Assembly: GCF_900108505.1 (NCBI RefSeq)
Contig: NZ_FNWU01000007.1
Coordinates: 1 to 64,000, forward strand
DNA: 64,000 nucleotides
Direction: 5' to 3'
Origin: Halopenitus malekzadehii
GTDB lineage: Archaea; Halobacteriota; Halobacteria; Halobacteriales; Haloferacaceae
Shown: one piece after another, positions 1 through 7,762 of the stretch
Layout: each line of letters opens with the position of its first letter
How positions within the stretch are numbered: position 1 is the stretch's first letter
Notes under the pieces: generated by a model
The model's database searches: none
Told to the model about the DNA's origin: nothing
The model's input: only the letters and a program-made list of their open reading frames with translations
Program-made: the position numbers and the translations under genes

Positions 1-84
1 TTCGATTCACTCGACGAACTTACAACGGCAATCGATACCGCTCTTGACCAAATTTCTATCCCAAAAGTGAGCAACTATTTCTAA
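1..84 (+). CDS. Transposase C-terminus (partial, IS630-like)
   Basis: An open frame enters from the left edge and stops at 82-84, giving 27 residues that end in IPKVSNYF. This tail resembles the C-terminus of haloarchaeal IS630-type transposases as I remember them. The DDE core would lie outside the window, so neither its integrity nor its family can be confirmed. It sits at the head of a stretch of other transposon debris. Confidence 0.5.
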   Translation, partial: FDSLDELTTAIDTALDQISIPKVSNYF

Positions 85-204
85 CGTCTACTATACTCTG
101 ATTACCGAGATCCCATCGCCGACTCTCGGTAAAGTCAGAGTCAGAACACATCTTATAGACATCAACGAAGCAGCGCATGTGACCTCCTCCTCGCCGTAAA
201 CGGA

Positions 205-245
205 GAGGGATCGAAGATCCCTCAGGCAGCCGGCCGTAGGCCGGC
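205..245. repeat. Two perfect triloop hairpins, IS605-type end debris
   Basis: Two perfect hairpins lie side by side: 205-223 (8-bp stem GAGGGATC, loop GAA) and 229-245 (7-bp stem GCCGGCC, loop GTA). Compact triloop hairpins of this kind mark the ends of IS200/IS605-family elements. The flanking stretches 85-204 and 246-568 hold no convincing gene. The phrase GTTGGGATATTTACTGG at about 282 resembles the debris near 11468. I read this as the remains of an IS200/IS605/IS1341 element without its orfA or tnpB. Confidence 0.5.
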
Positions 246-568
246 GACGGCGAGGCTTCCCACGGCACCGCGCCGCTGAGTTGGGATATTTACTGGTTGA
301 CGACCTGTCGGCATGACGGGCCGATGGCGGGGCCACACCGCCGTTACTCCTATCCCGGCGGGGGACTCGGAGTTATCTTCACCGAGACACCACAGCGGTT
401 CGAGAGGGTATCTCGAACGTTTTGAGCCTCGGAGTCCCGATATTGTGCATTTGAGTGGGCGGTAAGACCGCCTCGGCGTACGTTATGTTACGACACGCTG
501 TCACTTAAATACCCGTATTGCTGCTGAACGTGGGTTGTGGAGGCGTTGTCGGATTCACGCCCGTCCTC

Positions 569-685
569 AGAACGCGTTGCGTTCTGGTGTGCGAACGAGA
601 CGCTTTGCGTCTCGTCAACGCCGTGAACGGCGGGATTCTCCCCTCGAAGAAAGATAGCGACTTCCACAGCGGAAGCTGTGTCGCT
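569..685 (+). ncRNA. Tandem hairpins, possible TnpB omega-RNA / right-end remnant
   Basis: Four hairpins follow one another: 569-585 (AGAACGC, loop GTT), 595-615 (9-bp stem ACGAGACGC, loop TTT), 620-631 (GCCGT, loop GA) and 656-685 (outer stem AGCGAC, bulge TTCC, inner stem ACAGC, GNRA-type loop GGAA). The TTCC bulge could pair with the GGAA loop. In IS1341/IS605 elements the tnpB 3' end and right end encode a structured guide RNA (omegaRNA). No tnpB frame remains here, so it would be a decayed or orphan end. Assignment as RNA is inference; the hairpins are seen. Confidence 0.4.
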
Positions 686-715
686 CCGGTCGGTTCAGTG
701 CGTCGTTCGATTCCG

Positions 716-1903
716 TCAACCGCCTCCGCCACCCGGTACCGGGCCTCGTTCGTGAGACGTGATCTTCCAGACGGCTCTGGATGTAACAGTGGCGATTGCG
801 ATCTCCAGCCCGCCGGCGGCGACAAACGCCGGTAGATACCCGTATAGCTCCGTGACGGTCCCACCAATGATGAACCCGCTCAGCATCCCGAGGCTTCCAA
901 ACACGTTGAAGCCACCCATCGCAGCGCCCCGTTCTGTCGCCGGCACTATGTCGGTGACGAGGGCCATCGTCGTCGGAGAGACCAACGCGCCGCAGATACC
1001 GACAAGAACCATCAGTCCCGCCGCAATCCCGTACGTAGGAGCGAGGACGACAGCGATGATTGTGACCCCGTACAGCACCGATCCGACGACAACGGGGACG
1101 AAGCGACCAATCCGATCAGAAAGCGAGCCGACCGGATACTGCAACACTGCGAACGGTACGAAGAACAACGCCAGTGTGAGCCCCGCCTGTGCGGCGTCAA
1201 CGCCGAACGCTTCTCTGAAGTAAGCGACACCGGTCAGCGCGAAGAACCCCGCAGTTAACCGGTCAATGTAGCCGAACGCGAACGGGACGAGTAACGTCGG
1301 GCGAGTTCGCACGCGGTCAACGACCGTACCCACGGGAAGCCCGCCACCGGAACCCCGGTCGGGAACCGTCGCAGCGAGGACAGCTGCACCAGCGAGGAGC
1401 GCTGCACCGCCGTACAGGGGCGCGAGCGGGTCGACGCTCGTCAGTTGACCGCCGACGACCGAGCCGAGCGCCGCACCGAGTCCGATAGCCGTCCCGGCCG
1501 CGCCCATATTTCGGCCGTGACCGCCCGAGAGATCCATCAGCATCGTGATCGACAGCGAGAACGCACCGATCGTGAACGCACCGCCAATAACGCGCACTAG
1601 TAGTACGACGCCGAACCCGAACCCGAGGGTGGGTGCGGACGCGACTACCAGATAACTTGCTGCACCGCCCACAGCGCCAAGTACGATAAGTGGGGACCGT
1701 GTGCCGAGTGAATCACTCACGATACCCCACAAGACGGCACAGACGACGAACGCGGCGAACTCGGCGATCAGGAACCACGTCCCCGCGAGAATGCTCTCAC
1801 TGCCTCCAAGCACCGAGACGATCTCGTCGAGTCCCGGATAGAGAAAGACCTGTGAAACGAGGACACTCCACACGACGAGCGCAAGTCTGGATCGGTCACT
1901 CAT
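716..1903 (-). CDS. MFS transporter
   Basis: A 395-residue, very hydrophobic protein with about twelve predicted membrane helices, matching the usual length and pattern of major facilitator transporters. The loop after helix 2 reads WGIVSDSLGTRSP and the one after helix 8 reads YPVGSLSDRIGRFVP, both forms of the G-x3-D-x2-G-R MFS loop signature, so the two homologous halves are both present. It ends in a Gly/Pro-rich tail. The substrate cannot be read from the sequence; drug or metabolite efflux is the usual guess. Its 3' end lies about 30 bp from the hairpin cluster at 569-685, so a transposon end abuts it. It faces away from the oxidoreductase genes to its right. Confidence 0.85.
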   Translation of the reverse strand: MSDRSRLALVVWSVLVSQVFLYPGLDEIVSVLGGSESILAGTWFLIAEFAAFVVCAVLWGIVSDSLGTRSPLIVLGAVGGAASYLVVASAPTLGFGFGVVLLVRVIGGAFTIGAFSLSITMLMDLSGGHGRNMGAAGTAIGLGAALGSVVGGQLTSVDPLAPLYGGAALLAGAAVLAATVPDRGSGGGLPVGTVVDRVRTRPTLLVPFAFGYIDRLTAGFFALTGVAYFREAFGVDAAQAGLTLALFFVPFAVLQYPVGSLSDRIGRFVPVVVGSVLYGVTIIAVVLAPTYGIAAGLMVLVGICGALVSPTTMALVTDIVPATERGAAMGGFNVFGSLGMLSGFIIGGTVTELYGYLPAFVAAGGLEIAIATVTSRAVWKITSHERGPVPGGGGG

Positions 1904-2035
1904 AGGGATGAATTCCTCGCAGCGGCTGCGGTCCGATTGTTGGTATCGCTCTCTCGGGTTCGGCTACACCGGTACGGGGAGCCACCCTCAGACGGGAAGT
2001 AGCGAATGAGACGAGCGAACACCGAAGGGCCCTGA

Positions 2036-2623
2036 TTACTCGGTATCGACTAACGACCCGAACAGTTCTTCGGCGTCCGCTGGCACGTCGAAGTCGTGGA
2101 AGTGCTCGCCTTTCTCTTTCGTGAGAATGTTGAGCGCGGCTGCTGCACCGTCACCTGCCGAGATGACCGCCTGCCACTCTTCGGCTCGGACCATCGCGCC
2201 GGTCGCGTACGCGTCTTCGACTGACGTTTCCATCGTCACGTCCACGTCAACGACGTCCGCATCGGTGAACGAGCAGCCTAAGTTATCCGCGAGATCGCGG
2301 TTCGCCCCCGTCGCTAACACGACATAGTTCGCAGTGTACTCATCATCGCTTGTGGTGACGCGGAACCCATCGTCGGTTGTCGAAACGGACGTGACCTCGG
2401 TGGCTTGGTGTCGGGTGACGCCGAAATCATCGACCTGGTCGCGGAGCGTGGCCATATAGTTCGTTCCGTCGATCGACCCGATGCCAGGGTAATTGAACAG
2501 GTGGGCCTTGTGCATCCACGTCTCGTCGGTGTCGAAAACAGTCGTTTCGAGGGCGTTCTTCGCCGTGAACAGCGCGGTACTGAGACCAGCCGGACCACCA
2601 CCGATAACAAGTACGTCTGCCAT
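2036..2623 (-). CDS. Short FAD/NAD(P)-binding oxidoreductase, thioredoxin-reductase-like
   Basis: 195 residues. The N-terminus has the Rossmann FAD motif GGGPAGLS (residues 8-15); ATGAN at about 104-108 and a C-terminal AGDGAAAA segment match the FAD-domain signatures of thioredoxin reductases. The protein is far shorter than TrxR (about 310 residues), apparently lacks the inserted NADPH domain, and has no CxxC redox pair, so it is unlikely to reduce thioredoxin. Similar short forms occur in haloarchaea with unknown electron partners. It is divergent from the LLM monooxygenase gene. Cytoplasmic; FAD binding is likely and the reaction is unknown. Confidence 0.75.
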   Translation of the reverse strand: MADVLVIGGGPAGLSTALFTAKNALETTVFDTDETWMHKAHLFNYPGIGSIDGTNYMATLRDQVDDFGVTRHQATEVTSVSTTDDGFRVTTSDDEYTANYVVLATGANRDLADNLGCSFTDADVVDVDVTMETSVEDAYATGAMVRAEEWQAVISAGDGAAAALNILTKEKGEHFHDFDVPADAEELFGSLVDTE

Positions 2624-2799
2624 AGTAGCTAATTATTCAGTCAGTGCGAAAAACCTTCTCAATCCCATCGACACACGACCGTAAGCAGGGTCGTTTCGGG
2701 AGTTTATCTCTGAGCGTGTCCCATCGACGGTCTGGCAATTGGTGCGAAAAAGAGACGGACTAACCAAACCGTTAACTCTCGCAGTCTCCGAGTCCGCAC

Positions 2800-3828
2800 A
2801 TGGATCTCTCTATCGTCGACCTGTCCCCCGTCCCCGACGACGGCACCGCTAGTGATGCGTATGCGAACACCGTCGAGGCTGCCCAGCAGGCCGAACGGCT
2901 TGGCTATTCTCGATTCTGGGTGGCCGAACACCACGGTATGGCAGACTCGATCGCCGGCACGACGCCCGAAGTGCTGCTCGGGCACCTTGCCGCCGAAACG
3001 GAATCGATTCGGCTGGGGTCGGGAGCGGTGCTGCTCAACCACTACAGCCCGTTCAAGGTCGCCGAACAGTTTAGCGTGCTGGACGCGCTTGCTCCAGGCC
3101 GTATCGATGCGGGCCTTGGTCGGGCGAACGGGTCGCCAGCGGCCGACCGTGCACTCGGAACGGACCGGCGCGTACAGAACCCCGATAAGGACCACTCAGA
3201 GAAGATCGAAGCCGTCGTCAACCATCTTTACGACGACTATCCCGACGAACACCCGTACAGTGACCTGCAGATCCCACGTTCCGAGGCGGGAACTCCGGAT
3301 CCATGGGTGCTCGGGTCCAGTCCGTCGAGTGCGGCGATCGCTGCCAAACTCGGGCTCCCGTACTGCTTCGCAGCGTTCATCCGACCACAGCTCGCCACTC
3401 AATCATTCGAGGCGTACCGCGAACAGTTCCAACCCTCATCACTGGCCGGTGGCGTCGACGAACCAGAGGGGATGATTGCGGTGAATGCGGTCTGTGCAGA
3501 GACTGACGACGAGGCAGCACGGCTCCGGGCCGTGGCCGAGGCGTCGTATAAACGTATGCAACGCGGTGTCGTCGGAACGAGGCCCTCCATCGAAGAAGCC
3601 ATCGACGAACTCGGTAGTGTTCCCGAACCGACGCCCGCAACACTCGATGCTGGCGACTGGCCACGAGCGATTTCCGGCAGTCCAGAGACGGTCGCGTCAC
3701 TTCTCGAACAATTCGCGGAACGCGTCGGCATCGACGAAGTGATGATTCAGCATATCCACGCAACCCACGACGACGCACTCCGATCGCACGAACTGATTGC
3801 CGACGGAGTTGGACTCAATTACCAATAG
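2800..3828 (+). CDS. LLM-class flavin-dependent oxidoreductase (luciferase-like)
   Basis: 342 residues with the bacterial-luciferase TIM-barrel pattern: an N-terminal strand LSIVDLSPVP, the early motif RFWVAEHHG (about residues 39-47), GSGAVLLNHYSPFKVAEQF and GRIDAGLGRANG, and the later VLGSSPSSAAIAAKLGLPY phosphate-loop segment. Family members use reduced FMN and oxygen to oxidise varied organic substrates. The closest pattern is the MsnO8/YhbW-like group. It is followed after 5 bp by a flavoprotein gene on the same strand, so the two probably share a transcript. Substrate unknown. Confidence 0.85.
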   Translation: MDLSIVDLSPVPDDGTASDAYANTVEAAQQAERLGYSRFWVAEHHGMADSIAGTTPEVLLGHLAAETESIRLGSGAVLLNHYSPFKVAEQFSVLDALAPGRIDAGLGRANGSPAADRALGTDRRVQNPDKDHSEKIEAVVNHLYDDYPDEHPYSDLQIPRSEAGTPDPWVLGSSPSSAAIAAKLGLPYCFAAFIRPQLATQSFEAYREQFQPSSLAGGVDEPEGMIAVNAVCAETDDEAARLRAVAEASYKRMQRGVVGTRPSIEEAIDELGSVPEPTPATLDAGDWPRAISGSPETVASLLEQFAERVGIDEVMIQHIHATHDDALRSHELIADGVGLNYQ

Positions 3829-3833
3829 TTCCA

Positions 3834-5069
3834 ATGTCTGACAACAATCATTACGATATAGTGATCGCTGGTGCAGGACCTGCAGGGGCTCAGTGCGCAC
3901 GCGACCTCGCCGGCCGTGGATATGACGTGGTGGTTCTGGAGATAGAAACAGAAGAAGAGTTCCCGGCACAAAGCAACAAGTCTACGGGTGGCACATTCGC
4001 ATCGATGATGGCTTCATTCGGCATTCCAGATGACGTAGTCATGCATGAGACCAGCTTAGTAGTTCTCGAGTCCCCTAATAATTACCTCACCCAGGATCAA
4101 CCAGGATTTATTCTTGACTTTGCAGCTTTCAAAGAGTTCCTGGTCGAAGATGGTCGTAAAAAAGGGGCAGAATACCGGTTTAACGCTCGCGTTAGGGATC
4201 CGATCGTCAAAGGTGGGGATGTTGTTGGCGTCCGGTACAATGGTGACGAGGAAATCTACGCAGAGATAATTATCGATGCTACAGGACCAGCTGCACCGTT
4301 AGCCAAAAGTTTGAGCATCGTTGATCTTGAGCGGAAAAACCACGCGGTTGGCATTGAGTACCAGTTTGAGGGCATCAACACCAATCCTCCCGGGTATGCC
4401 GACCTCACTGACGCGATGATGCTGCGGCTAGATCACGAGTACGCTCCCGGAGGCTATTCCTGGCTCTTCCACACCGGCGAAGACGAGGCAAAAGTCGGTG
4501 TTTGCTTCATCCAAAACGAACGATATCGAGAGAATGACACCCACGATCGAACTATAGATGGCTTCCTTGAACACTGGCTTGAGACTGACCCACGCTTTGA
4601 GAATGCCAGTCGAATCCCTGATACCCAGGTTCGCGGTTCCGCACACGTACAATCCCCCGGGTCAATGAGTACGACGTCGTTCATGGCTATTGGCGATACG
4701 GTCCCTTCGATCGATCCCGTATGGGGTGAAGGTGTGTACAAGTGTATGAAATCAGCTCGTATGGCAGCGCTGACTGCTGATCGCTGTCTCACAGGTTCGG
4801 TGGATACGTCTACAAGAGAAATGGCGGTCTACGACGATCTCTGGCACAAGCAGGTCGCACCTCAACAAGATCGTCGTCTGATGATGACCAAGATGCTGTA
4901 TCTCGCATCGAATGAACGGTACGATCAGCTTATGAAGGATCTAAACAAGATTGACCGGGACACTCTCTCAGCGATCAACAACGGGAACAAGCGCGAGATC
5001 GCCAAATTATTGCACCCAAGTGACTTGTCCCTACTCTGGAGATTCTGGCGAGAAACACAGGCTCAGTAG
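3834..5069 (+). CDS. FAD-dependent oxidoreductase, geranylgeranyl-reductase family
   Basis: 411 residues. The N-terminal dinucleotide-binding motif GAGPAGAQCARDLAGRGYDVVVLE and the second FAD motif IGDTVPSIDPVWGEGVYKCM (about residue 285) are the hallmarks of the GGR/p-hydroxybenzoate hydroxylase fold. Archaeal members saturate the isoprenoid chains of membrane lipids, but many paralogues have other roles, and this one sits in an oxidoreductase cluster rather than with lipid genes. Probably co-transcribed with the LLM enzyme upstream (5-bp gap). Its codons are less GC-rich than its neighbours, which may point to a separate origin. Confidence 0.8.
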   Translation: MSDNNHYDIVIAGAGPAGAQCARDLAGRGYDVVVLEIETEEEFPAQSNKSTGGTFASMMASFGIPDDVVMHETSLVVLESPNNYLTQDQPGFILDFAAFKEFLVEDGRKKGAEYRFNARVRDPIVKGGDVVGVRYNGDEEIYAEIIIDATGPAAPLAKSLSIVDLERKNHAVGIEYQFEGINTNPPGYADLTDAMMLRLDHEYAPGGYSWLFHTGEDEAKVGVCFIQNERYRENDTHDRTIDGFLEHWLETDPRFENASRIPDTQVRGSAHVQSPGSMSTTSFMAIGDTVPSIDPVWGEGVYKCMKSARMAALTADRCLTGSVDTSTREMAVYDDLWHKQVAPQQDRRLMMTKMLYLASNERYDQLMKDLNKIDRDTLSAINNGNKREIAKLLHPSDLSLLWRFWRETQAQ

Positions 5070-5099
5070 CGGAACCACCAGCAATCCGACAACAATCGT

Positions 5100-5338
5100 A
5101 TCAGCACAACGTCTCCGATGCTATGTTTCTCGTCGATGACGCCACCGATCTCGCCGGTACGCTCCGTCGAAAAGGACTTGAGTACCGCGTCGAGATCCAC
5201 GGCTATACAAACCAAGTTGAACGTGTATTTCGTGGGGTACAACGTACTTCTTCATTATCAAAGTGCTTCAGCAACTCCGGTCCCCTGACCGCAGGAACGT
5301 GGTTACAAGCCCACGCAGTCTGGTGGGATCATGCTTAA
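5100..5338 (+). pseudogene. IS6-family transposase C-terminal remnant
   Basis: The frame through 5100-5338 encodes NVSDAMFLVDDATDLAGTL, then LEYRVEIHGYTNQVERVFRG and a C-terminal WLQAHAVWWDH. This follows the end of haloarchaeal IS6-type transposases: the last catalytic Asp region, the NxVERVFRE helix with the catalytic Glu, and the terminal W-L-Q-x-F-A-x-W-W motif. The N-terminal two thirds are missing, and the typical arginine-rich RRTSSFSN segment is altered. The rest of the gap to 5495 shows no gene. Confidence 0.65.
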
Positions 5339-5495
5339 GTCAACACGACGACCACCAGCGTCGTTGCAGTGTAAATCCATCTGACTCCGGTTTACTTAGA
5401 ACGAAATCCAAGATCAAGACGCTGTATCAGGTGTTGGATTGCCTCTTGTTTACGATAACAAATCACCGACAATGATGGCGTCCGCCATCAGTGAT

Positions 5496-6767
5496 TTAGT
5501 CTCGCTCGTTGATTTCGAGGACCTTCCCAGCCGCGATTGTCTGGCCCATATCGCGGATGGCGAAGCTCCCTAGCTCGGGGATTTCGCTCGATGGTTCGAT
5601 GCTGAGGGGCTTCTGTGGTCGGATCGTGACGACTGCAGCATCGCCGGATTTGATAAAGTCAGGTTCCTCTTCGGCAACTTCGCCGGAGGAGGGATCGATC
5701 TTCTGGTCGATGGATTCGATGGTGCCGGCGACCTGCGCCGTATGTGCGTGGAGAACCGGCGTGTATCCGGCAGTAATCACGCTCGGGTGCTGCATAACGA
5801 CGATCTGTGCCTGGAAGGTCTCGGCGACCGTTGGCGGGTCGTCAGCAGGACCGACGACGTCGCCTCGGCGGATGTCGTCCTTGCCGATACCGCGAACGTT
5901 GAACCCGACGTTGTCACCGGGATCGGCCTTCGGAACTTCCTCGTGGTGCATCTCGATGGTCTTCACTTCGCCGCTGACATCCGATGGCTGGAACGAGACA
6001 TTGTCGCCGGTGTTGACGACGCCCGTCTCGACGCGGCCGACCGGGACCGTACCGATGCCGTCGATTGTGTAGACATCCTGGATCGGCAGTCGAAGGGGCG
6101 CATCCGACGGCGGTTCCGGTTCAGGTAAGTCGTTCAGCGCCTCCAGTAGCGTCTCACCGCCGTACCAGTCCGTGTTTTCGGAGGGCTCGGCAACGTTGTC
6201 GCCCTCGAAGGCGGATACGGGGATAAACGAGGCATCGCCGGTATCGAACTGAACTTGCTGTAGCAACTGGGTTACTTCGTTGACGACCTCGTCGTATGTG
6301 GATTCCTTGTAGTCGACGAGATCCATCTTGTTTACCGCGATGATCAGTTCGTTAATGCCGAGCGTGCGGCCCAGAAAGACGTGTTCTTGGGTCTGGGGAG
6401 CGACGCCGTCGTCAGCGGCGACGACAAGGACGGCGTGGTCAGCCTGGGACGCGCCCGTGATCATGTTCTTGACGAAGTCTCGGTGGCCGGGTGTATCGAC
6501 GATAGTAAAGTCGTACGTCTCCGTCGAGAACTCTTGGTGGGCGATGTCTATCGTGACACCTCGCTCGCGCTCTTCGGCGAGGTTGTCCATGACATAGGCG
6601 AATTCGAACCCGCCTTTACCCTTCTCCACAGCTTCCTCGCGGTGCTGTTTGATGACGTGCTCGGGGACGCTCCCTGTCTCGTAGAGAAGTCGCCCCACGA
6701 GTGTACTCTTGCCGTGGTCGACGTGGCCAATGATGGCCAGGTTCTGGTGGGGTTTGTCAGTACTCAC
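5496..6767 (-). CDS. Cysteine-free EF-1alpha (EF-Tu-like) paralogue
   Basis: 423 residues, full length for archaeal EF-1alpha, which delivers aminoacyl-tRNA to the ribosome using GTP. All GTPase motifs are present: GHVDHGKST (G1), ERGVTID (switch I), DTPGH (G3) and NKMD (G4), followed by both beta-barrel domains. The start is GTG at 6765-6767. The protein contains no cysteine at all. Housekeeping haloarchaeal copies, as I recall them, have DCPGH at G3 and further Cys in RRGDVCGP and QVACTVE; here these read [13 protein letters not shown] and QVAGTIE. It stands alone, away from the ribosomal-protein genes that normally accompany it. A 77-bp sequence upstream (6796-6872) recurs before the HalOD1 gene. 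Likely an inducible substitute elongation factor. Confidence 0.93.
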   Translation of the reverse strand: MSTDKPHQNLAIIGHVDHGKSTLVGRLLYETGSVPEHVIKQHREEAVEKGKGGFEFAYVMDNLAEERERGVTIDIAHQEFSTETYDFTIVDTPGHRDFVKNMITGASQADHAVLVVAADDGVAPQTQEHVFLGRTLGINELIIAVNKMDLVDYKESTYDEVVNEVTQLLQQVQFDTGDASFIPVSAFEGDNVAEPSENTDWYGGETLLEALNDLPEPEPPSDAPLRLPIQDVYTIDGIGTVPVGRVETGVVNTGDNVSFQPSDVSGEVKTIEMHHEEVPKADPGDNVGFNVRGIGKDDIRRGDVVGPADDPPTVAETFQAQIVVMQHPSVITAGYTPVLHAHTAQVAGTIESIDQKIDPSSGEVAEEEPDFIKSGDAAVVTIRPQKPLSIEPSSEIPELGSFAIRDMGQTIAAGKVLEINERD

Positions 6768-6795
6768 TGTATCCCAAACTACGAATTTAGAAGTT

Positions 6796-6872
6796 AAAAG
6801 CTACTAAGTTAGAAGTACGGTAGGAACTACCAGATATGGAAGTGTTGGAGCATACTCGCACAGTTTGGGTAT
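6796..6872 (-). promoter_or_regulatory. Copy 1 of a 77-bp repeat, upstream of EF-1alpha paralogue
   Basis: This 77-bp stretch is 29-105 bp upstream of the EF-1alpha paralogue and matches 7673-7749 at 65 of 77 positions without gaps. It includes a small inverted repeat GGTAG-GAA-CTACC (6819-6831). The same half-site, CTAC/GTAG, recurs in the operator next to the HxlR gene at 6930. Both copies lie upstream of minus-strand genes, so this looks like a duplicated promoter/operator. Confidence 0.6.
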
Positions 6873-6902
6873 GGGAATGTAGACTTGGTTTCTCACAACA
6901 TA

Positions 6903-6927
6903 CATTACTACTGAAATCGTAGTAATG
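6903..6927. promoter_or_regulatory. Perfect inverted repeat, probable HxlR auto-operator
   Basis: CATTACTAC-N7-GTAGTAATG is a perfect 9-bp inverted repeat that ends two bases before the ATG of the HxlR gene at 6930. Regulators of this family bind as dimers to such palindromes, usually at their own promoter. Its position over the likely transcription start fits repression of this gene. Confidence 0.6.
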
Positions 6928-6929
6928 CT

Positions 6930-7265
6930 ATGAGCAAATCCGACCGGGCGGAAACGCAACATAACCATAGGATGAGTACGGTTTTTTCCTTACTCGGGAA
7001 GGCTCACACGCTGGCGATTCTCAAGGAATTCGTCTTGGACGACGATGCACCGATTCGGTTTGGGGAACTCGAAGATGAGCTCGATATCTCCCCGAATACG
7101 CTGTCTCGGCGGCTTGATGAACTCGTCGAAGCTGGATTCTTGGAACGCACACAATACGACGAGATCCCTCCCCGCGTGGAATACGAGATGACACAGATGT
7201 TAAACGACCTCGAACCGATGTTCCGAGAACTGGATGAGTGGATGGATCGTTACTGCTCAGAGTAA
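6930..7265 (+). CDS. HxlR-family winged-helix regulator
   Basis: 111 residues, normal length for the HxlR family of dimeric winged-helix DNA-binding proteins. FSLLGKAHTLAILKEF matches the family's G-x-K-W/H-x3-I-L helix, RFGELEDELDISPNTLSRRLDELVEAGFLER is the helix-turn-helix plus recognition helix, and YEMTQMLNDLEPMFRELDEWM is the wing and dimer helix. Bacterial relatives (HypR, YodB, HxlR) sense hypochlorite, quinones or aldehydes through an N-terminal Cys. That Cys is absent here; the only Cys is third from the C-terminus. Divergent from the EF-1alpha paralogue and preceded by a perfect inverted repeat, so it probably represses itself and perhaps that gene. Confidence 0.85.
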   Translation: MSKSDRAETQHNHRMSTVFSLLGKAHTLAILKEFVLDDDAPIRFGELEDELDISPNTLSRRLDELVEAGFLERTQYDEIPPRVEYEMTQMLNDLEPMFRELDEWMDRYCSE

Positions 7266-7310
7266 AGTGAGTATCTTGAGTCCGAGGGTGTATCGCTCGC
7301 TGTATCCGGT

Positions 7311-7610
7311 TTAGTTTCGTTCGGAAACGCGAACTGTATCCGGGGTCACGCTCACCTGGCAGCCGTTATAGTGGAATACAACTGTACTCTCGGGTAAGAT
7401 GTTCTCATCGAACAGGCCATCAAGGTGTTCCGGATCAATGGCCTCGTATAGCAGTTCAAGGTTCGTTCCGGACGTGTTCATAACGGAGGCGACAGCCCGG
7501 ATGACAGCCTGGCTGTGTGATTCATCCGCCCGGATCTCGTAGACGTAAGTATCATTATGTGGCGGTCCGGAGGTGTCGTTCCCGTTCTCGTCGGGGGGAT
7601 GGTCAGTCAT
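7311..7610 (-). CDS. HalOD1-domain protein
   Basis: 99 residues. After an acidic linker, residues 25-95 match the HalOD1 output domain found in haloarchaea, with YEIRADESHSQAVIRAVASVMN at its start and VVFHYNGCQVSVTPDTVRV at its end. HalOD1 is often attached to sensor or response-regulator proteins and is thought to be an output or interaction module; alone, its role is unknown. Its upstream region holds the second copy of the 77-bp repeat that also precedes the EF-1alpha paralogue, so the two genes may respond to the same regulator. Confidence 0.75.
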   Translation of the reverse strand: MTDHPPDENGNDTSGPPHNDTYVYEIRADESHSQAVIRAVASVMNTSGTNLELLYEAIDPEHLDGLFDENILPESTVVFHYNGCQVSVTPDTVRVSERN

Positions 7611-7672
7611 TGCGTATTGGAGGAGTTTGTTCTGTCTTTCACCAGGAATCCGTTACTACGGTACTGAGAGTG

Positions 7673-7749
7673 AAAAGCTACTAAGTTAGAAGTGGAGTAG
7701 TAACTACGAGATATGGAAGTGTTGAGGTGTCCTCACACAGTTCGGGTAT
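7673..7749 (-). promoter_or_regulatory. Copy 2 of the 77-bp repeat, upstream of HalOD1 gene
   Basis: Matches 6796-6872 at 65 of 77 positions. It carries GTAG-TAA-CTAC (7697-7707) at the place where copy 1 has GGTAG-GAA-CTACC, so the inverted repeat is kept although the bases around it differ. That pattern suggests a protein-binding site rather than a chance duplication. Confidence 0.55.
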
Positions 7750-7762
7750 TGGTGTAAGGGAT

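Noticed and set aside
716-1223. Plus-strand frames opposite the MFS gene
   Set aside because: Ser/Thr/Pro-rich antisense translations of a clear membrane transporter.
5340-5495. Possible tRNA or small RNA between the IS6 remnant and EF-1alpha gene
   Set aside because: No cloverleaf or conserved T-arm could be drawn; no strong hairpin with flanking signals.
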